A DNA stretch of 22,337 nucleotides from Acidobacteriota bacterium (lineage in GTDB: Bacteria > Acidobacteriota > Vicinamibacteria > Vicinamibacterales > UBA2999). The position numbers were made by a program, and so were the translations under genes. The notes beneath the pieces were generated by a model. The model was not told where the DNA came from. It did not search any database and saw only the letters and a list, made by a program, of their open reading frames with translations. The stretch lies in the NCBI GenBank assembly GCA_947465645.1, contig CANIBQ010000080.1, forward strand, positions 1-22,337, given 5' to 3'. Positions 7,491 to 14,946 of the stretch are shown here, piece by piece (position 1 is the first letter of the stretch; each line of letters starts with the position of its first letter).

Positions 7491-8902
7491 TGCAGATCGC
7501 GGTGGTCGGGGGCGGGGTGACCGGGCTCGCCGCGGCGCTTCGCCTGCTGCGGCGCGCGCCGGGCGCCGCGGTGACGCTGTTCGAGAAGGGGGAGCGCCTT
7601 GGGGGAAAGATCCACACCGAGCGCGTCGACGGGTTCGTGATCGAGGCCGGGGCGGATTCGTTCCTCACCCGGAAGGTCCGCGGCGTGGGGCTCTGCGAGG
7701 AGTTAGGTCTTGCCGGTCATCTCGTCGCGCGGCAGGCGCAGCACGCGGGGACGTTCGTCCGGCTGGGCGGTGCGCTCCACCCGCTGCCCGAGGGGCTTAC
7801 GGGCATGATCCCGACGCGCCTCGACTCGTTGACCGAGAGCGCGCTCCTGTCACCCAGCGGGCACGCGGCGCACGCGGACGAGTGTTCGGTGCCTGCGCCG
7901 AAGGACCTGCGCGAGGAATCGATCGCCCAGTTCGTGACGCGGCGCTTCGGTCGCGAAATGTACGAGCGCATCGTCGAGCCGCTGATGGCGGGGATCTACG
8001 GCGGCGACGGGGAGCGGTTGAGCCTGGACGCCACGTTCCCGCAGCTCCGCGATCTCGAGCGCCGCTACGGGAGCCTCACCCGCGGTCTCGCCGCGTCGCG
8101 TGATGAGGGCGTGGTCGATGCCACGCCGCCGTTTGTCTCCTTCGCCAGTGGGATGGGAGAGCTGATCGAACATCTGGAGGCACGATTGCGCGAAGCGTCG
8201 ATCCAGACGAGCGTCGAGGTGGTAGCGCTGGAGCCACGCGCAGGGGGAGGGTTCGTGCTCGTCCTCGATGACGGAGCGGGCGTCGAGGCCGACGCGGTGA
8301 TACTCGCGACTCCTGCGCCGACGACTGCAGGCATCACGCGCGCCTTCGACCGGGAGCTATCCAAGCTGCACGCCGCGATCCCGTACGCCTCGTCCGTCAC
8401 CGTGAGCCTCGCCTTCCGCGAGCGAGACCTCCCGCGGCCGGTCGCCGGCTACGGCTACCTCGTCCCCCGCGTCGAGGGCTCCGATGTGGTTGCGTGCACG
8501 GTGGCATCGAACAAGTGGCCGGGCCGCGCCAGGCCCCTTCACGCACTCTTCCGCGTCTACCTCCGCGCTCACGATGGCGGCGACATCACGGGCAAGACCG
8601 ATGACGCGCTGGTCGGTGCCGCGCGGCGCGAGCTGAAAGAGACGTTCGGGGTCGCGGCGCCGCCGGTGCTCGTGCGCGCGTGCCGCTGGCCAGCGGCGCT
8701 CCCGCAGTACACGATCGGTCACGGCGGGCGCGTGGCGCACATCCGCGAGCGGCTGGCCGCCCACCGCGGCCTCTTCGTCGCGGGAGCGGCCTACACCGGC
8801 GTGGGCATTCCCGACTGCATCGCTTCCGGCGAGGCGGCTGCCGACGAGGCACTCGTTCACTTTGGCGCCGACGAGCGGGCGGCACGGGGCGCAAGCGCGT
8901 GA
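7490..8902 (+). CDS. hemY: FAD-dependent (copro)porphyrinogen III oxidase
   Basis: HemY/CgoX uses FAD and oxygen to oxidise coproporphyrinogen III to coproporphyrin III. The 470-residue product opens with the dinucleotide fold motif VVGGGVTGL (GxGxxG at 7-12) and closes with the FAD-binding end [17 protein letters not shown]. Start ATG 7490 overlaps the hemH stop by 1 nt. The gene is complete, but from 8543 onward its sequence is repeated at 11175-11543 at about 95-96% identity by eye; the two C-termini differ (this copy ends in ...[12 protein letters not shown]). After its stop comes a wreck of hemL rather than the intact gene. The alternative activity, protoporphyrinogen oxidase, is less likely given hemQ in the operon. 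Confidence 0.95.
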   Translation: MQIAVVGGGVTGLAAALRLLRRAPGAAVTLFEKGERLGGKIHTERVDGFVIEAGADSFLTRKVRGVGLCEELGLAGHLVARQAQHAGTFVRLGGALHPLPEGLTGMIPTRLDSLTESALLSPSGHAAHADECSVPAPKDLREESIAQFVTRRFGREMYERIVEPLMAGIYGGDGERLSLDATFPQLRDLERRYGSLTRGLAASRDEGVVDATPPFVSFASGMGELIEHLEARLREASIQTSVEVVALEPRAGGGFVLVLDDGAGVEADAVILATPAPTTAGITRAFDRELSKLHAAIPYASSVTVSLAFRERDLPRPVAGYGYLVPRVEGSDVVACTVASNKWPGRARPLHALFRVYLRAHDGGDITGKTDDALVGAARRELKETFGVAAPPVLVRACRWPAALPQYTIGHGGRVAHIRERLAAHRGLFVAGAAYTGVGIPDCIASGEAAADEALVHFGADERAARGASA

Positions 8903-8905
8903 GAC

Positions 8906-9029
8906 AGAGGACTGTTAATTCGACCGCTCCATCGAGCTCTTCGCCCGTACGGGCGTTCAAAGCCGTCGGTGGGCAGCCGCTCTTCATCGAGCGCGGCGAG
9001 GGCGCGTATCTCGTTGATGTGGACGGCAA
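8906..9029 (+). pseudogene. hemL: hemL 5' remnant (resident copy, left piece)
   Basis: From 8921 this matches bases 12 to 158 of the intact hemL at 11543, with about two substitutions. Two lesions kill it: 11 nt spanning the start codon (with GTGATGAAGAG in the intact copy) are gone, and 38 nt between two TCGCC direct repeats are deleted. The upstream 8906-8916 matches the spacer before the intact hemL. The match stops exactly at GACGGCAA (9029), where the hairpin repeat begins. The 3' part of the same gene appears to be at 20413-20558. Confidence 0.88.
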
Positions 9030-9094
9030 GACGATAAGCCGTATTGCCGTATTAGCGGGGTCTCCGGGTCAACTTAAGGGCCGTTCTCAGACCT
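9030..9094 (+). repeat. Hairpin repeat, copy 1
   Basis: The copy begins GACGATAAGCC, has a partly duplicated GCCGTATT unit, then TTAGCGGGGTCTCCGGGTCA and ends near CTCAGACCT. GGGTCT pairs with AGACCT across the element and an inner CGG with CCG. Compared with copies 2 and 3 it carries several point changes, so it is the most diverged copy. It abuts the broken hemL and marks the left edge of the island. Confidence 0.8.
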
Positions 9095-9098
9095 AGCG

Positions 9099-9179
9099 GT
9101 GACCGGAATGTTCTCGGTCGTCAGCACGGGCGGACGGGAGTACCGGTATCTCGATGGCACGAGGGTGGTGAGAAAGTAG
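9099..9179 (+). other. Possible C-terminal gene fragment
   Basis: An open stretch reads VTGMFSVVSTGGREYRYLDG followed by TRVVRK and a stop at 9177. It is coding-like but has no recognisable start or ribosome site and begins right after repeat copy 1, so it may be the tail of a gene cut by that element. I do not recognise the family. The rest of 9095-9231 holds only the ribosome site of the next gene. Confidence 0.25.
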
Positions 9180-9231
9180 ATTGCGAACTCCAGGCAGGTG
9201 CGCTAGAGTCGCCGCGCGTCAGGAGACTTCA

Positions 9232-9783
9232 ATGTCACAGGGTCAGATCGATCGGCGCCGGGTTCTCAGGTTCGGGGCGGTAACGGCACTGGGTGCCTGG
9301 TCAGGGTTCGGCGCCTCGGCTGTTGGCGCGGTGACCGGTCCGCAACCGGATCTAACCGACAACGCGGGTCTCCTCCATTTCTCCGTGATGATTCCCGGCC
9401 TTCCAGAGTCCAGCAAGAACGTCCGCGAGATTGCGATCGATGAGCTGAACATCGACGCGCGCGAGATGACAACGGGCGCCGATCAAGAGATTTGGCACGT
9501 CAAGCCGGGCGACGTGCACGCCGGCTCAGCGAGGCTCACGATTGGCGCGGCCCCTGGCAGCCGCAAGGAGCTGCTCGCGTGGTGGGCTGAAGCTGCGAAG
9601 GGCAAGAACATCCGCAAGAACATCAGCGTGACGCTGTTCAAGTCGGACGGCAAGATGGAGCGCACCTTCAGCCTGAGCGACTGCTTCCCGACCTCGTGGT
9701 CGAGCGTCAACTTCGACACGAGCTCGACCGTCCAGAGCGAGACGCTGACGGTCAAGATTGGCCGGATCGAGTTCAAGACGTAG
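9232..9783 (+). CDS. Tail-tube-like (gp19 family) protein with Tat-type signal
   Basis: The 183-residue product looks like the phage tail / T4 gp19-like tube family in its body: a beta-rich domain with stretches such as LTIGAAPGSRKELLAWWAEA and NISVTLFKSDGKMERTFSL, ending TLTVKIGRIEFKT. Its N-terminus is unusual for that family: DRRRVLRFGAVTALGAWSGF has the arginine pair and hydrophobic run of a twin-arginine signal, with AVGA as a possible cleavage region near residue 33. Start ATG 9232 has a strong AGGAG 6 nt upstream. The second tail-like gene follows 8 nt after the stop. No sheath, baseplate, ATPase or capsid gene is nearby. The family call rests on overall pattern; Tat export is inferred. 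Confidence 0.6.
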   Translation: MSQGQIDRRRVLRFGAVTALGAWSGFGASAVGAVTGPQPDLTDNAGLLHFSVMIPGLPESSKNVREIAIDELNIDAREMTTGADQEIWHVKPGDVHAGSARLTIGAAPGSRKELLAWWAEAAKGKNIRKNISVTLFKSDGKMERTFSLSDCFPTSWSSVNFDTSSTVQSETLTVKIGRIEFKT

Positions 9784-9791
9784 GGGGCGTG

Positions 9792-10262
9792 ATGGCTGAA
9801 GCGTTTACCAGCGACAAGTTCGCGCAGGTCCGGGGCTTCTCGGTCGAGATCACGGGCGCCACCGGCAAAGAGGTCGACACCGCCTGGGAGTCGGTCTCGG
9901 GCGGCGAGCTGATCATCGAGCAGACCGAAACCACCGTGGGCTCGGACAAGTTCCAGACCCATGCGCCCGGCCACAAGTCGGTAGGCGAGATCACGCTTCG
10001 CGGCGCGATGACCGACAAACGGCAGGCCTTGTGTACGTGGATTAACGAGACGGTCGTGGGCAAGCCGTGGAAGCGGAGCGTCGCGATCACGCCGATCGAT
10101 CTGAACGGCGTGTGGGGCGAGACGCTGATCTTCCACGATTGTGCCTTGACCGCATACGCGCTGCCGCGGCTCGCGGTCCAGGACCCCAAGGATCCGTGTC
10201 CTCCCGGGCCGGGCAAAGAGGAAGTCCGCTTCACCTACGCCGAGTGGACCGTCAGGCCCTAG
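9792..10262 (+). CDS. Phage tail-tube protein, gp19-like family
   Basis: The 156-residue product is a recognisable member of the conserved phage tail (T4 gp19-like) family: it starts AEAFTSDKFAQVRGFSVEIT, continues with DTAWESVSGGELIIEQTE and then GHKSVGEITLRGAMTDKR, and ends EVRFTYAEWTVRP. Such proteins build the inner tube of contractile phages and extracellular injection systems. A proline-rich insert (DPKDPCPPGPGKEE) lies before the last strand. ATG 9792 follows GGGGG with only a 3-nt gap and sits 8 nt after the previous stop, so the pair is probably cotranscribed. Unlike its neighbour it has no signal peptide. No other particle gene is present. Confidence 0.7.
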   Translation: MAEAFTSDKFAQVRGFSVEITGATGKEVDTAWESVSGGELIIEQTETTVGSDKFQTHAPGHKSVGEITLRGAMTDKRQALCTWINETVVGKPWKRSVAITPIDLNGVWGETLIFHDCALTAYALPRLAVQDPKDPCPPGPGKEEVRFTYAEWTVRP

Positions 10263-10298
10263 TCAGGTTCGCCAGGTTCGTCAGGTTCGTCAGGTTCG
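10263..10298 (+). repeat. Tandem repeat, four 9-bp units
   Basis: Four head-to-tail copies of TCAGGTTCG (the second begins CCAGGTTCG) start immediately after the stop codon of the tail-tube gene. The spacer from 10299 to 10505 shows no gene, terminator or other structure that I can support. Confidence 0.9.
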
Positions 10299-10505
10299 AG
10301 CGTTCCGGGAACATGCTGTAGAGCGTCTACGCCTAAGACGATGCCTGGCGGCGTACCTGCGATAGAGGGCCGCCGCCACGCGTCAGACCTGTCTGGCGCA
10401 TCTGCTGCGGCCATCGTACACGCCGGCGATGCCCTGCCCCTGGACGGCGACGGTCACGCGCTTCGGAGGGGCGTTGCCGTGTCTCGCGCTTGTATGGTGC
10501 GCGCG

Positions 10506-10534
10506 TTGACTTGATTCCGGTTGCGGCGTAGCAT
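10506..10534 (+). promoter_or_regulatory. Predicted sigma-70 promoter of the globin gene
   Basis: TTGACT (10506-10511, 5/6), a 17-nt spacer, and TAGCAT (10529-10534, 4/6) stand about 70 nt before the globin start. It is the nearest visible promoter upstream of the intact hemL as well, so it may drive both (inference). Confidence 0.5.
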
Positions 10535-10604
10535 CCGACGTATTCTCGGGCGCCACATTACGCATCGAGGACGAACTCCCGGCCAACGTTGAACGGGGAC
10601 ATGG

Positions 10605-11012
10605 ATGGCGGACACTCTCTACGAGACGATGGGCGGAAGGCTTCGCATCAAGGCCGCGGTGGAGCTGTTTTACGCCAAGGTGTTTGCCGACGACAACGTC
10701 CGGCACTTCTTCGAGGGTGTTGATGTGCAGGGCCTGCACGCGCGGCAGAGCATGTTTGTCAGCATGCTGCTCGGCGGGAAGATCGTTTACACCGGCAAGG
10801 ACATCCGCGACGCCCACGCCAAACCCCGCATGAAGGGGATGACCGACGCTCACTTCGACACCATGCTCAAGCATTTCCACGACGCGCTGGACGAAATCCA
10901 AGTCCAACCGGACCGAGTAGTGGAAATCATGGCGTTGCTCGAAGGCACTCGCGACGCCGTTCTGGGCCGCGCGCCCCGGCAAGAGGCTAAACCCGATGCT
11001 CAGTTGAGTTGA
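10605..11012 (+). CDS. glbN: Group 1 truncated hemoglobin
   Basis: The 135-residue product is a truncated (2-on-2) globin: it has the FYAKVFAD helix-B motif with Tyr23 at the usual distal B10 position, LLGGKIVYTGKDI in the E-F region, and His71 in DAHAKPRM as the probable proximal heme ligand, followed by AHFDTMLKHFHDAL. Such proteins bind O2 or NO; the exact role here is not shown. Start ATG 10605 has GGGGA 5 nt upstream; an out-of-frame ATG lies at 10601. It stands alone between the tail-tube pair and the island hemY'-hemL segment. A heme protein beside heme synthesis genes may be chance because it arrived with the island. Confidence 0.88.
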   Translation: MADTLYETMGGRLRIKAAVELFYAKVFADDNVRHFFEGVDVQGLHARQSMFVSMLLGGKIVYTGKDIRDAHAKPRMKGMTDAHFDTMLKHFHDALDEIQVQPDRVVEIMALLEGTRDAVLGRAPRQEAKPDAQLS

Positions 11013-11014
11013 GA

Positions 11015-11040
11015 CCTTCGTGTACTTCGTGTCTTCGTGG
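11015..11040 (+). repeat. Degenerate CTTCGTG tandem motif
   Basis: CCTTCGTGTACTTCGTGTCT followed by TCGTGG gives three near copies of an 8-9 bp unit in the gap after the globin stop. Similar CTTCGTGT-type intergenic strings are frequent in acidobacterial and planctomycete genomes as I recall; their role is unknown. Confidence 0.6.
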
Positions 11041-11543
11041 TTGCCTTCGGTCTTGGCGAATCGAGCGGCGAAAGCTACATCGTCATGGAGTACGTGGACG
11101 GCGACACGCTCCACGCCGTGGCGACGACGGGACCGGTGCCCATCCGCCAGGTGCTCGAGATCGCGCACGCGCTGGCACTCTTCCGCGTCTACCTCCGCGC
11201 CCACGACGGCGGCGACATCACGTGCGAGACCGATGACGCGCTGGTCGGTGCCGCGCGGCGCGAGCTGAAAGAGACGTTCGGGGTCGCGGTGCCGCCGGTG
11301 CTCGTGCGCGCGTGCCGCTGGCCCGCGGCGCTGCCGCAGTACACGATCGGTCACGGCGGGCGCGTCGCGCACATCCGCGAGCGGCTGGCCGCCCACCGCG
11401 GCCTCTTCGTCGCCGGAGCGGCCTACGCCGGCGTGGGCATTCCGGACTGCATCGCTTCCGGCGAGGCGGCGGCGGACGAGGCACTCGTTCACTGTGGCGC
11501 CGCCGACCAGGCGCACGCGCGTGAGCCGAGAGGACTGTTGTGA
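11037..11543 (+). pseudogene. hemY: Chimera: Ser/Thr kinase fragment joined to hemY 3' end
   Basis: An uninterrupted frame of 168 codons has two unrelated parts. The first about 45 residues (ESSGESYIVMEYVDGDTL, then VPIRQVLEIAHAL) match the hinge region of bacterial Ser/Thr protein kinases. From 11175 the frame continues as the last part of HemY ([14 protein letters not shown] through AGAAYAGVGIPDC), a second copy of 8543-8902. It has neither kinase catalytic loops nor the HemY FAD fold, so no enzyme is expected. Its stop overlaps the hemL ATG as TGATG with AGGA 8 nt upstream of that ATG, so if translated it could couple ribosomes into hemL. The GTG at 11037 has no visible ribosome site. Confidence 0.8.
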
Positions 11544-12841
11544 TGAAGAGAATCGACCGCTCCATCGAGCTCTTCGCCGCCGCGCAGCGCTTGCTGCCCG
11601 GCGGCGTCGACTCGCCCGTGCGGGCGTTCAAAGCTGTCGGTGGGCAGCCGCTCTTCATCGAGCGCGGCGAGGGCGCGTATCTCGTTGATGTGGACGGCAA
11701 CCGCTACATCGACTACGTCCTGTCGTGGGGACCGCTCATCCTCGGGCACGCGCACCCGCGAGTGGTGGCGGCGGTGCAGGAGGCCGCGGCGCGCGGGACG
11801 AGCTACGGCGCACCGAGCCCGCTTGAGCTGGACCTTGCGCGGTGCGTGGTCGAACGGATGCCCGCCATCGAGATGGTGCGCTTTGTCAACTCGGGCACCG
11901 AGGCCACCATGTCCGCGATCCGCTTGGCGCGCGCGTTCACCCGGCGCGACAAGATCATCAAGTTCGAGGGTGCCTACCACGGCCACGCCGACCTGCTGCT
12001 CGTCAAGGCCGGTTCGGGCGTCGCCACACTCGGGCTGCCAGACTCGCCCGGCGTCACCCGCGGGGCCGTGGCCGACACCCTCGTCGCCCGCTACAACGAC
12101 CTCGCGTCCGTGCGCGCGCTCTTTGAGACGCACGCCGAAGGCATCGCGACCGTCATCGTCGAACCCGTCGCGGGCAACATGGGACTCGTACCGCCCGTGG
12201 CCGGATTTCTCGAGGGGCTTCGCACTCTCACGCGGGACGCCGGAGCGCTCCTGCTGTTCGACGAGGTGATGACCGGCTTCCGCGTCCACCCTGGCGGCGC
12301 CCAAACGCACTACGGGGTGACGCCTGACCTCACGACCCTTGGCAAGGTGATCGGCGGCGGGCTGCCGGTGGGCGCGTACGGAGGGCGGCGGGAGATCATG
12401 GAAATGGTGGCGCCTTCGGGGCCCGTGTATCAGGCGGGAACGCTCTCGGGCAACCCGCTCGCGATGGCCGCCGGGATCGCCACCCTCGAGGTGCTCCGCG
12501 ATCCGTTGGTGTGGGAGCGCCTGGAGCGCGCGGGGGCGCGGCTGGTCTCCGGCCTGGAAACCGCCGCGCGCACAGCAGGCGTCCCGCTTCAGTGCGCGCG
12601 CGTGGGCACGATGTTCGGGTTCTTCTTCGCCGACGCGCCGGTCACCGACTGGGCGTCCGCGAAGTGCGCCGACACTCGACGCTTTGGGGACTTCCACCGC
12701 GCGATGCTCGAGCGCGGCGTCTACCTCGCGCCATCGCAGTTCGAGGCCGCGTTCCTCTCCATCGCGCACGGTGACGCGGAGATCGACCGAACGATCGAGG
12801 CCGCGGCGGAGGTGTTCGAGGGACTGCGTGGTGTGGAGTAA
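11543..12841 (+). CDS. hemL: Glutamate-1-semialdehyde 2,1-aminomutase (intact copy)
   Basis: HemL converts glutamate-1-semialdehyde to 5-aminolevulinate with pyridoxal phosphate, directly after HemA. The 432-residue protein is complete: [28 protein letters not shown], a cofactor aspartate in [12 protein letters not shown], and the PLP lysine Lys268 in [14 protein letters not shown]. Start ATG 11543 overlaps the upstream stop by 1 nt (TGATG); GTG 11540 is an alternative. It is the only whole hemL in the window and so the likely functional one, although it sits inside the island rather than directly behind the complete hemY. Pieces of a second hemL lie at 8921-9029 and 20413-20558. Confidence 0.97.
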   Translation: MKRIDRSIELFAAAQRLLPGGVDSPVRAFKAVGGQPLFIERGEGAYLVDVDGNRYIDYVLSWGPLILGHAHPRVVAAVQEAAARGTSYGAPSPLELDLARCVVERMPAIEMVRFVNSGTEATMSAIRLARAFTRRDKIIKFEGAYHGHADLLLVKAGSGVATLGLPDSPGVTRGAVADTLVARYNDLASVRALFETHAEGIATVIVEPVAGNMGLVPPVAGFLEGLRTLTRDAGALLLFDEVMTGFRVHPGGAQTHYGVTPDLTTLGKVIGGGLPVGAYGGRREIMEMVAPSGPVYQAGTLSGNPLAMAAGIATLEVLRDPLVWERLERAGARLVSGLETAARTAGVPLQCARVGTMFGFFFADAPVTDWASAKCADTRRFGDFHRAMLERGVYLAPSQFEAAFLSIAHGDAEIDRTIEAAAEVFEGLRGVE

Positions 12842-12988
12842 TGCGTTGAGCGCATCGACCAAGAGCTGAGTGCCGCAGCCGCCCCCGAGCCGGACGACGG
12901 CTTGGGGGTCGCCACGACCGACGTAGAGGTCGAGCGCCTCGGCGGCGGGACGCGAACGACCGCGTCGAGGTCGTGCCCTGGCTGGAGA
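12842..12988 (+). other. Unassigned segment after hemL
   Basis: No gene with a start is visible. One frame (+, from 12842) is open and reads ERIDQELSAAAAPEPDDGLG and on to the hairpin repeat, where it stops; it has coding-like composition and may be another gene fragment, but I recognise nothing. The sequence differs from what follows the hemL remnant at 20558, so it is not the ancestral flank. Confidence 0.3.
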
Positions 12989-13058
12989 GACGATAAGCCG
13001 TATTAAAGCCGTATTAGCGGGGTCTCCGGGTCAACATAAGGCCCGTCCTCAGACCCTG
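12989..13058 (+). repeat. Hairpin repeat, copy 2
   Basis: It reads GACGATAAGCCGTATTA with the unit AAGCCGTATTA present twice, then GCGGGGTCTCCGGGTCAACA and ends CCGTCCTCAGACCCTG. GGGTCT can pair with AGACCC and CGGG with CCCG. It is nearly identical to copy 3 apart from the duplicated unit. A short CTAGTCCC-rich stretch (13060-13087) separates it from the end of the serine hydrolase gene. Confidence 0.85.
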
Positions 13059-13085
13059 CCCTAGTCCCTAGCTAGTCCCCAGTCC

Positions 13086-14645
13086 CTATTTCTTTGGTAC
13101 CGCCGTCATCAGGATCTCCAGCGCCTTGCCAAACGTGGGGCGCACGCTGCGCTGGCCCTTGAAGTTGCCGATGCGCACCACCACCAGATCGTGCGACGGG
13201 ATGATCCACACCTGCTGTCCGCCGGCGCCGTTCATCGAGTACGCCTCTTTCGGTATCGGCCAGCCGCCGTCGCCGTTGATCCAGAAGAAGCCGCCGTAGA
13301 CGAGACGCTCGTCGGCCACCCACGCGGGTGCCAGCGTGCTCACGAAGTCGTTGTAGTTCTCGGGCAGCAGGCGTTCGCCGCCAGGCGCCACGCCGTCGTT
13401 CAGATACAGGTTGCCGAGACGCGCCCAGTCGCGGCCCGACATGTACTCGTAGCCCTGTGTGAGGAAGTTGCCCGATGGATCGGTTTCCATCACCATCGTG
13501 CGCACGCCGATCTTGTCCCACAGCGCGCGCTGCGGGTACGAGTGGTAGTCGAGCTTCAGCTTCTCGATGCCCAGTCGGTTCAAGTAGTTGGTGAGCACCG
13601 GGTCGGTGTTGCGGTAGCGGCCCACTGTGTTCGGTGGCCACTGCTGCGGCCGCGTCGCGGCGTACTTGAAGGCGTTGCCGGCGTCGGTGTAGAGATACAG
13701 ATGATCCGGGTACGGCCCTTTGGGATCGTAGTCGGGATCCGACGGGCTGATGATGCGGATGCCGCTCGACATCCGCAGGATGTCCTGAATCTTGATCTGC
13801 GCCCGCGGGTCGTTCGGTTGCACCTGCCATTCCGGCACCGGCGCCGCCTGGTCGAGCGTGTAGACGCCCTTGTGAATGAGCGTGCCCATGATGGTGGAGG
13901 TCACGCTCTTGCCCATCGACCAGCTTTCGAGCGGCGTGGTCGGCGTGATGCCCTCGCCGTAGCGCTCGGCGATGATCCGGCCCTTATAGCTCACGACGAA
14001 GGCCGTCGTCTCGGCTTCGGGCAGTGAATAGGCGGCTTCTACCGCGGCCTTCACCTTCGCCTCGTCCACGCCGTCAGGCACGGGCGTCGTGGGCATGCGG
14101 TCGCCCATCGGCCACGCCTGCGCACTGGCGGCGGGCAGGTTCGGCTTCACCGGCCTGGGGGTGAAATCGAGCTTCTCGGTGCCTTCCGGATACGTCACGC
14201 AGCCTTGGCCGTTGGTATAGACCGCGGTGCGCACGGTGCCGTTCGGCAGCGTGATGCTCACGGTCTTCTTCACCTTGTCGACCACCGGCTTGCCCACCTT
14301 CGCCCGTTCTTCGTAGGGCCCGCTGAAGTAGCCCACGTGTTCGGCGGCGAAGTCGATGTCGTAGCCGGTGATGAACACGGCCGAGCACATCGTCTTGGCG
14401 AAGCCAGACGTGTGGTGCGAGAGCGCGTCGCCTGGCACCGGTTCGTAGGTGGTGGGCAACTCCAGCGACTTGGCCCGCGCAATCAGCTTCTGGCGCGCGG
14501 CCTCGGCCGGGTCAACTGGCGCCGCCGCGGCGGGCGCCGGAGCGGGCTCGGGCGCCGCTGTGCACGCGGCCCCCAGCGTTGCAACCCACACCAGCAGCAC
14601 TGCCAACGATCGTGCGCTTCTCGCCTCGCGTCGTCGAATTCGCAT
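13086..14645 (-). CDS. Lipoprotein serine hydrolase, beta-lactamase class C family
   Basis: The 519-residue product begins with a lipoprotein signal ending in TLGAAC (lipid-bearing Cys28), then a PAPAPAAAAP linker, an N-terminal region of about 180 residues, and a serine hydrolase domain of the class C beta-lactamase/penicillin-binding fold. The SxxK motif is SMGK (Ser243, Lys246) and the second motif is YRN (344-346). This family includes esterases, peptidases and amide hydrolases; true beta-lactamase activity cannot be inferred. It is probably anchored to a membrane and faces the periplasm or outside. Start: ATG at 14645; a GAGGGGG purine run lies upstream. Repeat copies 2 and 3, in the same orientation, bracket the gene. 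Confidence 0.85.
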   Translation of the reverse strand: MRIRRREARSARSLAVLLVWVATLGAACTAAPEPAPAPAAAAPVDPAEAARQKLIARAKSLELPTTYEPVPGDALSHHTSGFAKTMCSAVFITGYDIDFAAEHVGYFSGPYEERAKVGKPVVDKVKKTVSITLPNGTVRTAVYTNGQGCVTYPEGTEKLDFTPRPVKPNLPAASAQAWPMGDRMPTTPVPDGVDEAKVKAAVEAAYSLPEAETTAFVVSYKGRIIAERYGEGITPTTPLESWSMGKSVTSTIMGTLIHKGVYTLDQAAPVPEWQVQPNDPRAQIKIQDILRMSSGIRIISPSDPDYDPKGPYPDHLYLYTDAGNAFKYAATRPQQWPPNTVGRYRNTDPVLTNYLNRLGIEKLKLDYHSYPQRALWDKIGVRTMVMETDPSGNFLTQGYEYMSGRDWARLGNLYLNDGVAPGGERLLPENYNDFVSTLAPAWVADERLVYGGFFWINGDGGWPIPKEAYSMNGAGGQQVWIIPSHDLVVVRIGNFKGQRSVRPTFGKALEILMTAVPKK

Positions 14646-14761
14646 CAGGAGCCCCCTCAGGACGGGGGCAGTCTACACCGATGTCGGGCTCAGGCCGGCT
14701 CTATCGTACCGGGCGTGACCCGCGTTAGGCTAGGCTTTACGAGAATGCGGGAAACGTGAGG

Positions 14762-14905
14762 GTGAAGCCTGTGACGTCATCGATCGCCGCCGCCTTCATC
14801 GTGCTCGCGACCTGCGCGCTGCCCAGTGCTGCCGAGTATCGGACGGTGACGGGCGAGGTCGTGGCTCCCTCTTGTACCGCCGATGAGGACGAAAAGCCGT
14901 ATTAG
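14762..14905 (+). pseudogene. Truncated secreted-protein gene, 5' fragment
   Basis: Starting at GTG 14762 (or GTG 14756) the frame encodes a typical signal peptide (KPVTSSIAAAFIVLATCALP, then SAAEY) followed by RTVTGEVVAPSCTADED. At 14888 it enters hairpin repeat copy 3 and meets a stop inside that repeat. The mature part of about 15-20 residues is too short to name. It looks like a gene cut by the repeat. Confidence 0.5.
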
Positions 14906-14946
14906 CGGGGTCTCCGGGTCAACATAAGGCCCGTCCTCAGACCCTG
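14888..14946 (+). repeat. Hairpin repeat, copy 3
   Basis: This is the shortest copy: GACGAAAAGCCGTATTA (unit present once), GCGGGGTCTCCGGGTCAACA, then TAAGGCCCGTCCTCAGACCC. GAGGACG at 14885 and CGTCCTC form an additional 7-bp inverted repeat around it. It lies between two broken genes, the signal-peptide fragment on its left and the S9 peptidase fragment on its right. Confidence 0.85.

Noticed and set aside
9232..10262. The two tail-like genes as Hcp of a type VI secretion system or a prophage
   Set aside because: No sheath, TssB/C, ClpV, baseplate, capsid or terminase gene is in the flanking DNA, and the sequences resemble gp19-type tube proteins more than Hcp.
13086..14645. The SxxK serine hydrolase as an antibiotic-resistance beta-lactamase
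   Set aside because: The family fold is shared by many esterases and peptidases; the long N-terminal region and lipoprotein signal are unlike classical AmpC enzymes, so no resistance role is claimed.
9030..14946. The hairpin repeats as integron attC sites with gene cassettes between them
   Set aside because: There is no pair of RYYYAAC/GTTRRRY core sites, the genes between repeats lie in both orientations, and no integrase is visible.
9030..14946. The hairpin repeats as a CRISPR array
   Set aside because: Copies are 2-4 kb apart with genes between them, not separated by short uniform spacers, and no cas gene is present.
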